Source: an uncultured Lachnospiraceae bacterium
Lineage (GTDB): Bacteria; Bacillota; Clostridia; Lachnospirales; Lachnospiraceae
Assembly: GCA_910577735.1 (NCBI GenBank)
Contig: CAJTOO010000014.1
Location: 1-64,000 of the forward strand
Length of the DNA stretch: 64,000 nt
Direction: 5' to 3'
The notes below the pieces were generated by a model. The model worked only from the letters and a program-made list of their open reading frames with translations, was not told the DNA's origin and made no database searches. Below are positions 8,323 to 16,296 of this stretch, piece by piece. A program made the translations under genes and the position numbers. The first letter of the stretch is position 1, and every line of letters begins with the position of its first letter.

Positions 8323-8757
8323 TTGAGTGAAATATTGATACTTCATGTTGACAGTGCAGGAGAGGATTTATATAAAAAACTGGTAGAGGTAATAAAAGAG
8401 AGTGGTCATAATATACAGAAAGTGGCGATAGAAAGCTGTTTGCCACTTCAATTTGATAGTTTAAGAATCCTACCAGACAGACATCAGGTATTTCAGGGGA
8501 GTAGGGAAATTGTATTAACAATGAAGGAATTTCAAATACTTGTACTGCTTGCACAAAATAAAGGTCGAGTATTTAGTAAAGAGCAGATATATAATGTCGT
8601 TTGGCAGGAGCTGTACTCTGGAGATTGCAATATTGTTATGAGCCATATCCATAATATTAGAGAAAAGATAGAGGTCAATCCGAGCGAGCCTGTTTACATA
8701 CAGACAGTGTGGGGCGTGGGTTATCGGTTCAATAAAAATTTATACAATGGTCTGTGA
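8323..8757 (+). CDS. Winged-helix protein without a receiver domain (regulator 2)
   Basis: I place the start at TTG 8323, seven bases after GGGGG. The protein is then 144 aa, identical in length to the sister at 4822, and the N-termini align (LSEILILHVDSAGEDL against MSKVVVVFFSEDEEDV). An ATG at 8290 would add 11 residues, lacks a ribosome site and lies inside the leader stem. The C-terminal half is a complete winged helix nearly matching the sister (QIYNVVWQELYSGDCNIVMS, TVWGVGYRFNKNL). The N-terminal half has diverged. It probably regulates drug-resistance or element genes; the target is unknown. Confidence 0.78.
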   Translation: MSEILILHVDSAGEDLYKKLVEVIKESGHNIQKVAIESCLPLQFDSLRILPDRHQVFQGSREIVLTMKEFQILVLLAQNKGRVFSKEQIYNVVWQELYSGDCNIVMSHIHNIREKIEVNPSEPVYIQTVWGVGYRFNKNLYNGL

Positions 8758-8805
8758 TGGAAATATTTTGGATCGTTGTCATTATGTTTAAGATGATAAA
8801 CAGAT

Positions 8806-8848
8806 AAAAACAAGGCGGCAGATGCGTTGAGAGAGCCGTCTTGTTTTT
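8806..8848. terminator. Intrinsic terminator
   Basis: AAAACAAGGCGGC (8807-8819) pairs with GCCGTCTTGTTTT (8835-8847), with wobble positions. The flanking A and T runs let it work in both directions between regulator 2 and the convergent XRE gene. Confidence 0.75.
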
Positions 8849-8898
8849 GCAGAAAAATTCAGAAATAATCCAGAGATAATCAAAATGTTTAAGGTATC

Positions 8899-9246
8899 CT
8901 ATTCTTTGGGATGTTTGTATGTCCGAAGATAGGCTTCCACAATAGCGAGTATCGTTGTAATTTGTTCCTCCGTACATTGTGACAGATAGACCAGCAGACG
9001 CTTGTAGTCAAGATTGTCTGCCGGGGCAACTGGATAGAAAAACGGATCGGCGGAAATATGTAAGGCTCGTATGAGCTGCCCCAGCTTTTCGATGCTTGGC
9101 ACGTTTCCATGATTTTCGATTTCCTTGATATAGCGGGAGGAAACGCCGGATTTTTCAGCCAGTTCTTCATAGGTCAGCTTCTGGTCGGTTCTAGCTTTCT
9201 TCAGACGGAATCCCATTTCCTTGTCAATTTTCTTTTTTCTTGCCAT
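8899..9246 (-). CDS. XRE-family repressor, Tn916 orf9-like
   Basis: The 115-aa protein has a basic N-terminus (MARKKKIDKE) and an HTH: LKKARTDQKLTYEELAEKSG, then SSRYIKEIENHGNVPSIEKL. Its length, architecture and divergence from a region-4 sigma factor match the orf9-type repressor of Tn916-like elements. Three ATAwTGCA(c)AT boxes lie in its own promoter region. GGAGG is 9 bases before the start. It probably represses the element's transfer and recombination transcript. Confidence 0.82.
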   Translation of the reverse strand: MARKKKIDKEMGFRLKKARTDQKLTYEELAEKSGVSSRYIKEIENHGNVPSIEKLGQLIRALHISADPFFYPVAPADNLDYKRLLVYLSQCTEEQITTILAIVEAYLRTYKHPKE

Positions 9247-9269
9247 ATATGCACCTCCATGTATAGTGT

Positions 9270-9366
9270 ATATTGCACATTTCGCTTTGAAAATTCACTA
9301 ATAAATCACTTTATCAGAGGGGCATAATGCACATAGAAGAATAAAAAGACTTTGGATATTGCATAT
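9270..9366. promoter_or_regulatory. Putative operator array of the XRE repressor
   Basis: ATATTGCACAT (9270-9280), ATAATGCACAT (9324-9334) and ATATTGCATAT (9356-9366) are three near-identical direct boxes between the repressor start and the sigma-factor leader. They are the obvious candidate binding sites for the adjacent XRE repressor. Confidence 0.5.
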
Positions 9367-9772
9367 AAAAAAACGCAGTATCCAGAGGTTTTTTGCGTGA
9401 ATTTTTATCCTTTGGGTACGTTCAGGGGAATTTATGTGTTCTGAACGGTCTGAGGGATATTTTTTTGACTTTTTGAACCTGTCCGGCTTCTGGCGTGGAA
9501 AGGCTCTTTTATAAGGTGTTTTACAGGCAGTGAAGCAGGATATACCCTGATAAGTGAATTATACGCTCCCGTAGCGTATGGAGAAAAAAGAATAACAGAT
9601 ATGAATAACGTCCAGCGGGCATTTTGCCTGTCCGGGCGTTTTTTATATACAAAATTTTTTAACAAATTTTGCACCCACCCGAACATCAGCCTACCGCTAT
9701 TTGGCAGATACAACGGAAAGGGAAAAGGCGTATGCCTTTGTCACGTCACAGCGGGGGAGGAGGTGAACTCGC
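9367..9772 (+). promoter_or_regulatory. Structured leader of the sigma-factor gene
   Basis: There is no credible gene in this stretch. It holds a small perfect stem ATACGCT-N5-AGCGTAT (9561-9579). A larger terminator-like hairpin, AACGTCC ... GGGCGTT (9607-9640), is followed by six T. The layout suggests transcription attenuation upstream of the sigma gene, whose ribosome site GGAGGAGGTG ends about 10 bases before its ATG. Confidence 0.5.
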
Positions 9773-10213
9773 ATGAAGAAACCTTCTCACCATGATGAAA
9801 TGACGATCAGGCATCGTTTTGACCGCCTGTGCCAGATGTCGCTGAAAGGCGAAGCAATTAACTATTACCGGCACATGGATTATCGCAGGGAACATGAAGC
9901 CATGTTTTCTGAACTGTCTGAAAAGGAGCTGAACCAGTTGTTTGTTATGGATGAATACGGAGTGGAAAACAGCCATTTTACAGTGCATGGATATGACATT
10001 GAGGTGAAAGACACCCTGATTGCGGAAGCGTTGCAGGCACTTTCGGAGAGGAAGCGGAATGTAATACTGCTTTCGTATTTTCTGGAAATGAGCGATGCGG
10101 ATATAGCAAGGGAGATGAACCTTGTCCGCAGCACAGTCCATGAACACCGGACACGCTCACTTGAGATTTTAAGGAAGATTATGGAGGGAAAAGCAGATGA
10201 AACAGAGATGTAA
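9773..10213 (+). CDS. Sigma-70 region-4 protein, Tn916 orf7-like
   Basis: The 146-aa protein has an unstructured N-terminal half. Its C-terminal sigma region 4 is ALQALSERKRNVILLSYFLE followed by MSDADIAREMNLVRSTVHEH, a helix-turn-helix. This is the typical Tn916 orf7 family member and acts as an element-specific transcription factor for the integrase/transfer operon. ATG 9773 has GGAGGAGGTG upstream. It overlaps the next gene by 17 bases. Confidence 0.85.
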   Translation: MKKPSHHDEMTIRHRFDRLCQMSLKGEAINYYRHMDYRREHEAMFSELSEKELNQLFVMDEYGVENSHFTVHGYDIEVKDTLIAEALQALSERKRNVILLSYFLEMSDADIAREMNLVRSTVHEHRTRSLEILRKIMEGKADETEM

Positions 10214-10385
10214 GAACAGAGAAGAAAAGAATTTGTTGCCTTTCCATATCATTAAGGCAGCATCAGAAGGCGATGTACTGGCAATCAACACAGTCCTGAA
10301 GCATTATGAGGGATACATAATTACCCTGTCCACCCGGAAGATGTATGACGAGGGAGGGCGGCTTGCTGCCCTTTTCCATAGCTGA
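10197..10385 (+). pseudogene. Tn916 orf8-like helix-turn-helix protein, 3' truncated
   Basis: The first 50 residues are typical of the orf8 family (LPFHIIKAASEGDVLAINTV, LKHYEGYIITLSTRKMYDEG). After GGR at about base 10,358 the sequence changes to LAALFHS and stops, where the family normally continues for about 25 residues. The frame is therefore joined to foreign sequence at about 10,358, a recombination or deletion breakpoint between the Tn916-like control block and the recombinase block. Confidence 0.7.
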
Positions 10386-10493
10386 CAGGATTTACAGCGG
10401 TGTACCTTGAAAATTGAATATACAATAACCTCACAGGACGTGAGAAACTGTGGAGCTACGCAGCAGATACGCTATGACTGTCTGTTCCGGTAA
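10386..10493. other. Intergenic remnant, no gene seen
   Basis: Only short broken frames are present. TACCTTGAAAATTGAATA (about 10,403-10,420) resembles spacer sequence that follows orf8 in Tn916-like elements. It is probably leftover element DNA. Confidence 0.3.
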
Positions 10494-10784
10494 GGAATTG
10501 AAAGTGAAGAAGCATCTGATGATGTTGAAGCAAAGGCACGAGCGAAAAAATATCAGTGTTGGAGTAGAAAACTTCCTATACAGGAAGCGGGGATTCTATT
10601 GGCGAAGAAGCAGTTTCGTGATAATGATACTTCTGGCGAAAGTCAGTCACATAGAAAAGATGATGGTGCAAGTCCAATGTGGGCAGGTTTCCCGCCTGTC
10701 ACCTGTGAGGATATTTTTAATATGTTTATCAATGAAAGTTTATCTTACAGACGAATTTTCATTGATAAACATATCAAAAAATAA
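10494..10784 (+). pseudogene. Unrecognised coding remnant without a normal start
   Basis: A frame of 96 codons is open from a TAA at 10,491 to a TAA at 10,782. It encodes a polar protein containing AKARAKKYQCWSRKLPIQEA and GASPMWAGFPPVTCEDIFNM. There is no ATG, GTG or TTG near the beginning; the first usable TTG is at 10,599. Composition looks coding, so it may be the 3' part of a gene cut at its front. An 18-bp inverted repeat lies across its last codons. I do not recognise the family. Confidence 0.35.
10720..10774. repeat. Perfect 18-bp inverted repeat
   Basis: ATATGTTTATCAATGAAA (10,720-10,737) has its exact complement at 10,757-10,774, with a 19-base spacer. No T run follows, so it is not a standard terminator. 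It could be a protein-binding or recombination site, or an RNA stem. Confidence 0.8.
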
Positions 10785-10868
10785 TGATTTGGCGTGGGAC
10801 ATGATACATATAGGACAAGCAGATGTCAATATAATGGAATGTGGAAAAGTGAAAGAGGTGTATGTATA

Positions 10869-11120
10869 TTGAGCATAGAAGAAATGAAAAATGTGGATGT
10901 AAGGACAGTAAAAAGGGAGGAACTTGCAGATATAAGAGAAGTGGAAGTAAATAAAAGGAAAAGCCGGGAAGGACAGATTAAGGACTATCTCGAACAGATT
11001 AAGAATCCTTACTGTTATAGATATGGGGAATATGTTGTTAAGATTGGCTTTGAGGATACAACAGTGACACTTACGGATCGGCTGCAGGAGCTGATATTAA
11101 AAACTGCCAGTGCAATGTGA
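10869..11120 (+). CDS. DUF6870-like small protein
   Basis: I chose TTG 10,869 because GAGGTG lies 8 bases upstream and the resulting start (LSIEEMKNVDVRT) matches the usual beginning of this small-protein family. ATG 10,884 would remove the first helix. The 83-aa product has a KNPYCYRYGEYVVKIGF motif and a C-terminal helix. Proteins of this family are frequent in Firmicute mobile elements beside recombinases. The function is unknown. Family assignment is from memory of its pattern. Confidence 0.6.
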   Translation: MSIEEMKNVDVRTVKREELADIREVEVNKRKSREGQIKDYLEQIKNPYCYRYGEYVVKIGFEDTTVTLTDRLQELILKTASAM

Positions 11121-11123
11121 AAC

Positions 11124-11182
11124 TTTCACAAGTGAAATTGCGTATTTCTTCATTGGACAAAAGCGGGAATCTGTGCTAAACT
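11124..11182 (+). promoter_or_regulatory. Promoter and palindrome upstream of recombinase operon
   Basis: TTGGAC (11,154-11,159) and TAAACT (11,177-11,182) are 17 bases apart and lie 76 bases before the first recombinase start. A palindrome TTTCAC-AA-GTGAAA (11,124-11,137) is placed just upstream, where an activator or repressor could bind. Confidence 0.5.
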
Positions 11183-11257
11183 ATATTCAGGACTAAATTC
11201 ATATGTGGAACCCTGATTTTATGGTTTGTCAGCACTATAAAATTAGGAGGAAGCGGT

Positions 11258-12952
11258 ATGGGTGAATACATTTCATACATATCTTATTTGGCTGCTGTGT
11301 ACCTGCGTCTGTCAAAAGAAGATGAAGATTTGCGGGAGAGCAAGGACAAGAAAGAAAGCAACAGCATCGCCAATCAAAAGGCATTGATATTAAAAGCAAT
11401 AGAATCTATGCCAAATGTTACCCTTTATGACATTTATATAGATGATGGATTTACAGGACTTAATTTTGAACGTCCAAGTTTTCAGCGTATGTGCCAGGAT
11501 ATTTACGATGGTAAGGTGAATATGGTCATTGTTAAGGACTTGTCAAGGTTAGGACGTGATTACATTGATTCTGGACGCTATGTGAAAAAAATTTTCCCGT
11601 CCTATCATGTCCGGTTTGTATCTGTACTGGATCATTTTGACAGCCTGACAGCTACGCAAAGCGATGTAAATCTGCTGATTCCGGTCAAAAATTTTGTAAA
11701 TGATAATTATAGCCGGGATATATCTGGCAAAGTGAGAAGTCATCAGGAGGTTATGCGTGAAAGCGGGCTGTATATCGGCGCTCATGTTGCATACGGCTAT
11801 AAAAAACTGGAAACGGACAGGAATAAAATCATACCAGATGAATATGCGGCTGATATTGTACGCAAGATTTTCGACTGGAAGTTGAAAGGTATGAGTTCGG
11901 CGGCAATCGCTGAAAAACTCAATGAACTTGGTGTAGCAGCGCCTTCCGAGTACAAAAGACAACTTGGGGGAAATTATAAATGCGGTTTTCAGAAAAATGC
12001 AAAAGCAAAATGGTCGGCGGTATCTATTAACCGCATATTAAAGAACAAGATTTATATAGGTGTGCTTGAACAGGGAAAACGTGAAAAAGTCAATTATAAG
12101 CTGAATAAGGTTATAGAAAAGCCGGAAACAGAGTGGGCGGTAAAAGAAAATACCCATGAAGCGATTATCAGTAAGGCGGATTTTGAAAATGTGGCAAAAC
12201 TCTTAAATCTTGACACCCGTAAATCTCCGGATGAAGAAACTTTGTTCATGCTGTCCGGTTTGATGTTCTGTGGGGAATGTGGCAGGAGTATGGTCAGACG
12301 TTGTAACCGTTATAAAGCGAAACAGAACATATACTATATATGTGCCACTTATAATAAAGGAAAAGGGTGCAGCCGCCACAGCATAAACCAGTCAGTGGTA
12401 GAAGATATACTGCTGGATGCAATCAAAAGGCATATTGAACACGTTGCCAAACTGGATGAACTTTTGACTTTAATGAAAGAGAATGAAGCCTGTTATGATG
12501 ATGTGGTGGCGAATGACCGGGAAATCCTTGCTAAGTATCAAGAGCTGGAACAGTGTAAGAAGGTGGAAATGGCTTTGCACAGAGATCTGGCGGCAGGGAT
12601 TATTTCCATAGATGAATATGAGCAGTTTAAAGAAAATTTTGCTCGTAAGTCCGCAGAGATAGAGGAAACAATCAGAAAATTGCAGGCGGAGATAGAAACA
12701 GTTTTTAAAGAAGGACTGTTTGCGAATGAATGGATTGATACATTTACGAAAAAAGGAAATATCACATCGTTAGATAGAAGTATCGTTCTGTCATTAGTGG
12801 AGAAAATTACTGTTTATGAAGAAAACAGAATTGAGATCACCTTTAAGTATCAGGATGAATACGAAACCTTATGTAAAATTACAAGTAGTATTGCCTGCAA
12901 TCCTACTGGGCACATTCCGGCATCTATGAAGGGGGTGGGCATCAATGGCTAG
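11258..12952 (+). CDS. Large serine recombinase 1
   Basis: This 564-aa recombinase has the resolvase domain first, with catalytic Ser at about 19 in VYLRLSKED, the Arg-rich active-site stretch VIVKDLSRLGRDYI and a YGYKK motif. Next is the recombinase DNA-binding domain (about 170-290), then a zinc ribbon (MFCGECGRSMVRRC ... CATYNKGKGC) and a coiled-coil tail (about 400-500). ATG 11,258 has AGGAGG eight bases upstream. It overlaps recombinase 2 by 8 bases. Such enzymes integrate and excise elements at short attB/attP sites; the target here is probably spmA (see the repeats at 17.2, 21.2 and 26.1 kb). Confidence 0.92.
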   Translation: MGEYISYISYLAAVYLRLSKEDEDLRESKDKKESNSIANQKALILKAIESMPNVTLYDIYIDDGFTGLNFERPSFQRMCQDIYDGKVNMVIVKDLSRLGRDYIDSGRYVKKIFPSYHVRFVSVLDHFDSLTATQSDVNLLIPVKNFVNDNYSRDISGKVRSHQEVMRESGLYIGAHVAYGYKKLETDRNKIIPDEYAADIVRKIFDWKLKGMSSAAIAEKLNELGVAAPSEYKRQLGGNYKCGFQKNAKAKWSAVSINRILKNKIYIGVLEQGKREKVNYKLNKVIEKPETEWAVKENTHEAIISKADFENVAKLLNLDTRKSPDEETLFMLSGLMFCGECGRSMVRRCNRYKAKQNIYYICATYNKGKGCSRHSINQSVVEDILLDAIKRHIEHVAKLDELLTLMKENEACYDDVVANDREILAKYQELEQCKKVEMALHRDLAAGIISIDEYEQFKENFARKSAEIEETIRKLQAEIETVFKEGLFANEWIDTFTKKGNITSLDRSIVLSLVEKITVYEENRIEITFKYQDEYETLCKITSSIACNPTGHIPASMKGVGING

Positions 12953-14627
12953 AACAGCGGACAGGTATAGAAAGAACTATGTTAAAACAAAGAAAACTGA
13001 CAAAGTATATCAGGTTGGAGATTATTTAAGGCTATCGGTGGACAGTGACTATACAGGGAGCGACTCCTTAGAAAATCAAAGAAAGCTGGCACAGGAATAT
13101 ATAAGTAGACGTCCTGACCTGAATATAGTAAGAGAATATGTTGATGATGGGAAAACAGGAACAGATTTTTCACGTCCGGCATTTAGCCGGATGATAGCAG
13201 ATATGAATGCAGGAATCATTGACTGTGTGATTGTCAAGGATTTATCCCGGTTTGGAAGGGAGTACATAGAAGCCGGCAATTATATTGAGAAGGTATTTCC
13301 GTTCTTAGGTGTGCGCTTTATATCCATTGTTGACAGGTATGATAGTGCTGATGCAGATTGCAGCAGAGAACTTTTGCTTATTTCTCTTAAAAACCTTATG
13401 CATGAGATGTATGCAAGGGATATTTCCAAGAAAGTAGGAAGCACCTTTCGGACGAAACAGGAAAAAGGGATGTTCTATCGCAGTGCTACGATTCCTTATG
13501 GATATAAGATGAATGGAAGTGGTACGAATTATATGATCTGTGAGCAGACAGCTCCGATTGTACGGGAGATATTTAAACAGTGCGGCGAGGGGATTTCTAA
13601 TTATGCAATAAGCCGATGGCTGTATGATAACCATGTTTATACACCACAGCAATATGCTTTGACAGGCAGTGTATATAGGAAGCCGGAAGAAGAGCTGAAA
13701 ATATGGCATTGTTCTACAATTAAGCGGCTTCTGGAAAACCCTGTTTATATCGGAAGGGTTATAAGACATCAATCAGAGCAGAGCTTTTTTGCGGGCAAAA
13801 AGGCAAGTCCAGTACCGGAACAGGAGCAGATTGTTATTGAGAATAACCATGAACCGATTATTGAAAAGTCGATGTTTGAGATTGTCCAGAAGATACTAAG
13901 TCAGACAAAGGATAAAAAAACCGAATCTGCCTGTGAACGCCAAACGGTTGTATTTGAGAGAAATATATTTCAAGGGAAGCTGTTCTGCGGCTCTTGTAAG
14001 GCAAATATGGTCAGGGTAGGCGCTTATCGCTCTGTCAATGGGGTAAAGGAGCAATACAAGATTTTTAAGTGCAGTACTCATAGAAATCACTGCGATTTAT
14101 GTGATACAAGGTGGATTGCAGAGGACTTGCTGTGTGATATTCTGTATGGCACGATACGCAGGCATTTGAGTTTGATAAAAGGGATAAAGAAAAAGATAGA
14201 AAAAGATATTCGTTATTCCTTTGAAGAAAATCTGAAACAGACAGAATGGAAAAGACAAAAGATTGTGAGTACAAAGAACCTATTGGAGCAAGAGTATATG
14301 CAGAAATATTCAGATTATGCGGAAGGAAGTATCTCACAGGCGGCATTTCTGCAATATAAAAGTACCTATCATGAGAAAATAGAACTATGCGGGAAACAGG
14401 AGAATGTTTGTGCTAAAGAGGTAAAAGGGATAAAGAAGTGTCAGGCGGCTTTGCAAAAACTATTGTCGTACTGGCTTTGCTTTCAGAATACAAGGAAATT
14501 GACGGAAACAATGGTAGAAATCTGTGTTGACAGAATAGAGCTTTTTACTGATAACCGGGTGGAAATAAAGTTAAGGTATCAGGATTGCTTTTCGGTTCTT
14601 GATAGTTGGATGCAAAAGGAGGTGTGA
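12945..14627 (+). CDS. Large serine recombinase 2
   Basis: The 560-aa protein has an extended N-terminus of about 25 residues before the resolvase domain. The catalytic Ser is at about 31 in YLRLSVDSD, followed by VIVKDLSRFGREYIEAGNYI. A recombinase domain and a zinc ribbon follow (LFCGSCKANMVRV, then CSTHRNHCDLCDT), with a helical tail. The gene is translationally coupled to its neighbours. The three proteins are clearly distinct paralogues, not a recent duplication. Multi-recombinase modules of this kind may share synapsis and directionality roles; which one catalyses strand exchange is not known. Confidence 0.92.
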   Translation: MARTADRYRKNYVKTKKTDKVYQVGDYLRLSVDSDYTGSDSLENQRKLAQEYISRRPDLNIVREYVDDGKTGTDFSRPAFSRMIADMNAGIIDCVIVKDLSRFGREYIEAGNYIEKVFPFLGVRFISIVDRYDSADADCSRELLLISLKNLMHEMYARDISKKVGSTFRTKQEKGMFYRSATIPYGYKMNGSGTNYMICEQTAPIVREIFKQCGEGISNYAISRWLYDNHVYTPQQYALTGSVYRKPEEELKIWHCSTIKRLLENPVYIGRVIRHQSEQSFFAGKKASPVPEQEQIVIENNHEPIIEKSMFEIVQKILSQTKDKKTESACERQTVVFERNIFQGKLFCGSCKANMVRVGAYRSVNGVKEQYKIFKCSTHRNHCDLCDTRWIAEDLLCDILYGTIRRHLSLIKGIKKKIEKDIRYSFEENLKQTEWKRQKIVSTKNLLEQEYMQKYSDYAEGSISQAAFLQYKSTYHEKIELCGKQENVCAKEVKGIKKCQAALQKLLSYWLCFQNTRKLTETMVEICVDRIELFTDNRVEIKLRYQDCFSVLDSWMQKEV

Positions 14628-14631
14628 TTTT

Positions 14632-16260
14632 ATGCTGTTTATGATTCTGGCACTGTATTTAAGGCTGTCAAAAGAAGATGGTGATATGGTTGATGAAAGC
14701 AATAGTATCACAAATCAAAGGCTCATTCTACGCAAGTTTGTGGAGCAAAAACCGGAATTTGCGGGTTTTGAGATAAAGGAATACATAGATGACGGATTCA
14801 GCGGTAAAAATTTTGAAAGACCGGGGGTTCAGGAACTATTGGAAGATGTAAAATCCGGTAAAGTGTCCATTATCATTGTGAAGGACTTCTCACGCTTTGG
14901 AAGAAACCATATTGAAGTCGGTAATTACATTGAAAAGATATTTCCATTATTGGATGTTCGATTTATCGCTGTCAATAACAGCTTTGACAGCAAAGACTAT
15001 AAAGGAACGACACCAGATATGGATGTTGCGTTTGAGAATCTGATGTATGATTATTTTAGCGAAGAAAACTCTGTTAAAATTAAAAATGACCTGATGGGAA
15101 GGCGTAAGAGAGGAAAATACCTTGCTACATTTGCGGCGTTTGGTTATAAAAAATCGCCTACTGACCATAACCGTATAGTAATAGATGAGGAAGCGGCGGC
15201 TATTGTACGCATGATTTTTGAGAAGTATGCAGAATGTGGAATTAAGGCGGAGGTGGCGAGGTATTTAAACCAGAAAGATATTCCTACGCCACAAATCTAT
15301 GCAGTGAAAAGCGGCAGCACCTACCAATGGAAATATCAGGGCGAAAAAAAGGTGTGGAATGGCTCTATCATAGGAAGAATTTTGAAAAATGAGATATATG
15401 TGGGAAATACAGTTTTTCACAAAAAGGAAACTATTGAGGTCGGTTCAAGAAGAACGAAATGCCTGTCGAAAGATGAATGGGAAGTCTGCGAAGGCACACA
15501 TGAACCAATCATATCAAAGGAATTATTTGAATATGTGAACAGCATGGATGCCCGGACAAGCAGCATAAAAAAACTGGCAGATCGAGAAAATTTAGATAAG
15601 ACGGTATATTGTGAGGGAGAAAAGAGAAAAAGGGGAAGTGCGGATTCGCCTGTTAAGGGATTGGTAAAGTGCGGTGGATGCAGACACAATATGCAGCGTC
15701 GAAGCAGATTAAATGCGTCTTATTATTGCAGATATTACTATGAAACGAAGCAGGAGGGATGTTGCCCGGAGAATGTCAAGGAAACGGAACTCATAGCAGT
15801 TGTTTTGTCAGCAATCAGGAATCAGGCAATGCTGGCAGGGGAAATGGGAAGGTTACAGGATTTATATAACAATCAGTTCCAGGAGCGTGTCAAGGCGGAT
15901 CAGGAGCAAAAGGAGCAGCTTCAGGAACAGATTCAAAAACTTACAGATAGCAATTTTTCACTGTATGAAAGCTATGCAAAAGGTGAGATTGATGCTGACT
16001 GTTTTTTACAGAAAAAAGAAAATAACAATAAGCAGATAGAAATATATGAAGCAGAACTTAGGGCTTGCCATTCAAAAGAAACAGCAGTACCGGATGAAAA
16101 GTCTGATTTGTTAAACTTGTTAAAAGGAAAAGAAAATCTAACAGACCTTACAAAAGAGGTTGTCAGACAGCTTGTAGATGCGGTTTATGTATATGGCGGC
16201 AACCGGGTTGAGGTTGTCTTTAAGTTTCAGGACAAAAGCGTGGAAACATTGAAAAATTAA
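14632..16260 (+). CDS. Large serine recombinase 3
   Basis: This 542-aa recombinase starts at ATG 14,632, four bases after the stop of recombinase 2, and AAAGGAGGTG (14,615-14,624) is its ribosome site. The catalytic Ser is at about 13 in ALYLRLSKEDG, with DFSRFGRNHIEVGNYIEKI, a recombinase domain with FGYKKSP, a zinc ribbon (VKCGGCRHNMQRR ... YYCRYYYETKQEGCC) and a Gln-rich coiled coil. An in-frame start at 14,599 would lie inside recombinase 2 and is not needed. Confidence 0.92.
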   Translation: MLFMILALYLRLSKEDGDMVDESNSITNQRLILRKFVEQKPEFAGFEIKEYIDDGFSGKNFERPGVQELLEDVKSGKVSIIIVKDFSRFGRNHIEVGNYIEKIFPLLDVRFIAVNNSFDSKDYKGTTPDMDVAFENLMYDYFSEENSVKIKNDLMGRRKRGKYLATFAAFGYKKSPTDHNRIVIDEEAAAIVRMIFEKYAECGIKAEVARYLNQKDIPTPQIYAVKSGSTYQWKYQGEKKVWNGSIIGRILKNEIYVGNTVFHKKETIEVGSRRTKCLSKDEWEVCEGTHEPIISKELFEYVNSMDARTSSIKKLADRENLDKTVYCEGEKRKRGSADSPVKGLVKCGGCRHNMQRRSRLNASYYCRYYYETKQEGCCPENVKETELIAVVLSAIRNQAMLAGEMGRLQDLYNNQFQERVKADQEQKEQLQEQIQKLTDSNFSLYESYAKGEIDADCFLQKKENNNKQIEIYEAELRACHSKETAVPDEKSDLLNLLKGKENLTDLTKEVVRQLVDAVYVYGGNRVEVVFKFQDKSVETLKN

Positions 16261-16296
16261 GGTTTTTATGATATTATAAGGACAGGAGAATAGGAT

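Noticed and set aside
9601..9795. 64-codon frame before the sigma-factor gene
   Set aside because: It spans a terminator-like hairpin and the leader, has no ribosome site and overlaps the sigma gene.
10450..10872. Open frame of 140 codons overlapping the coding remnant
   Set aside because: The product is a random-looking basic sequence, and a different frame in the same bases has coherent protein character.
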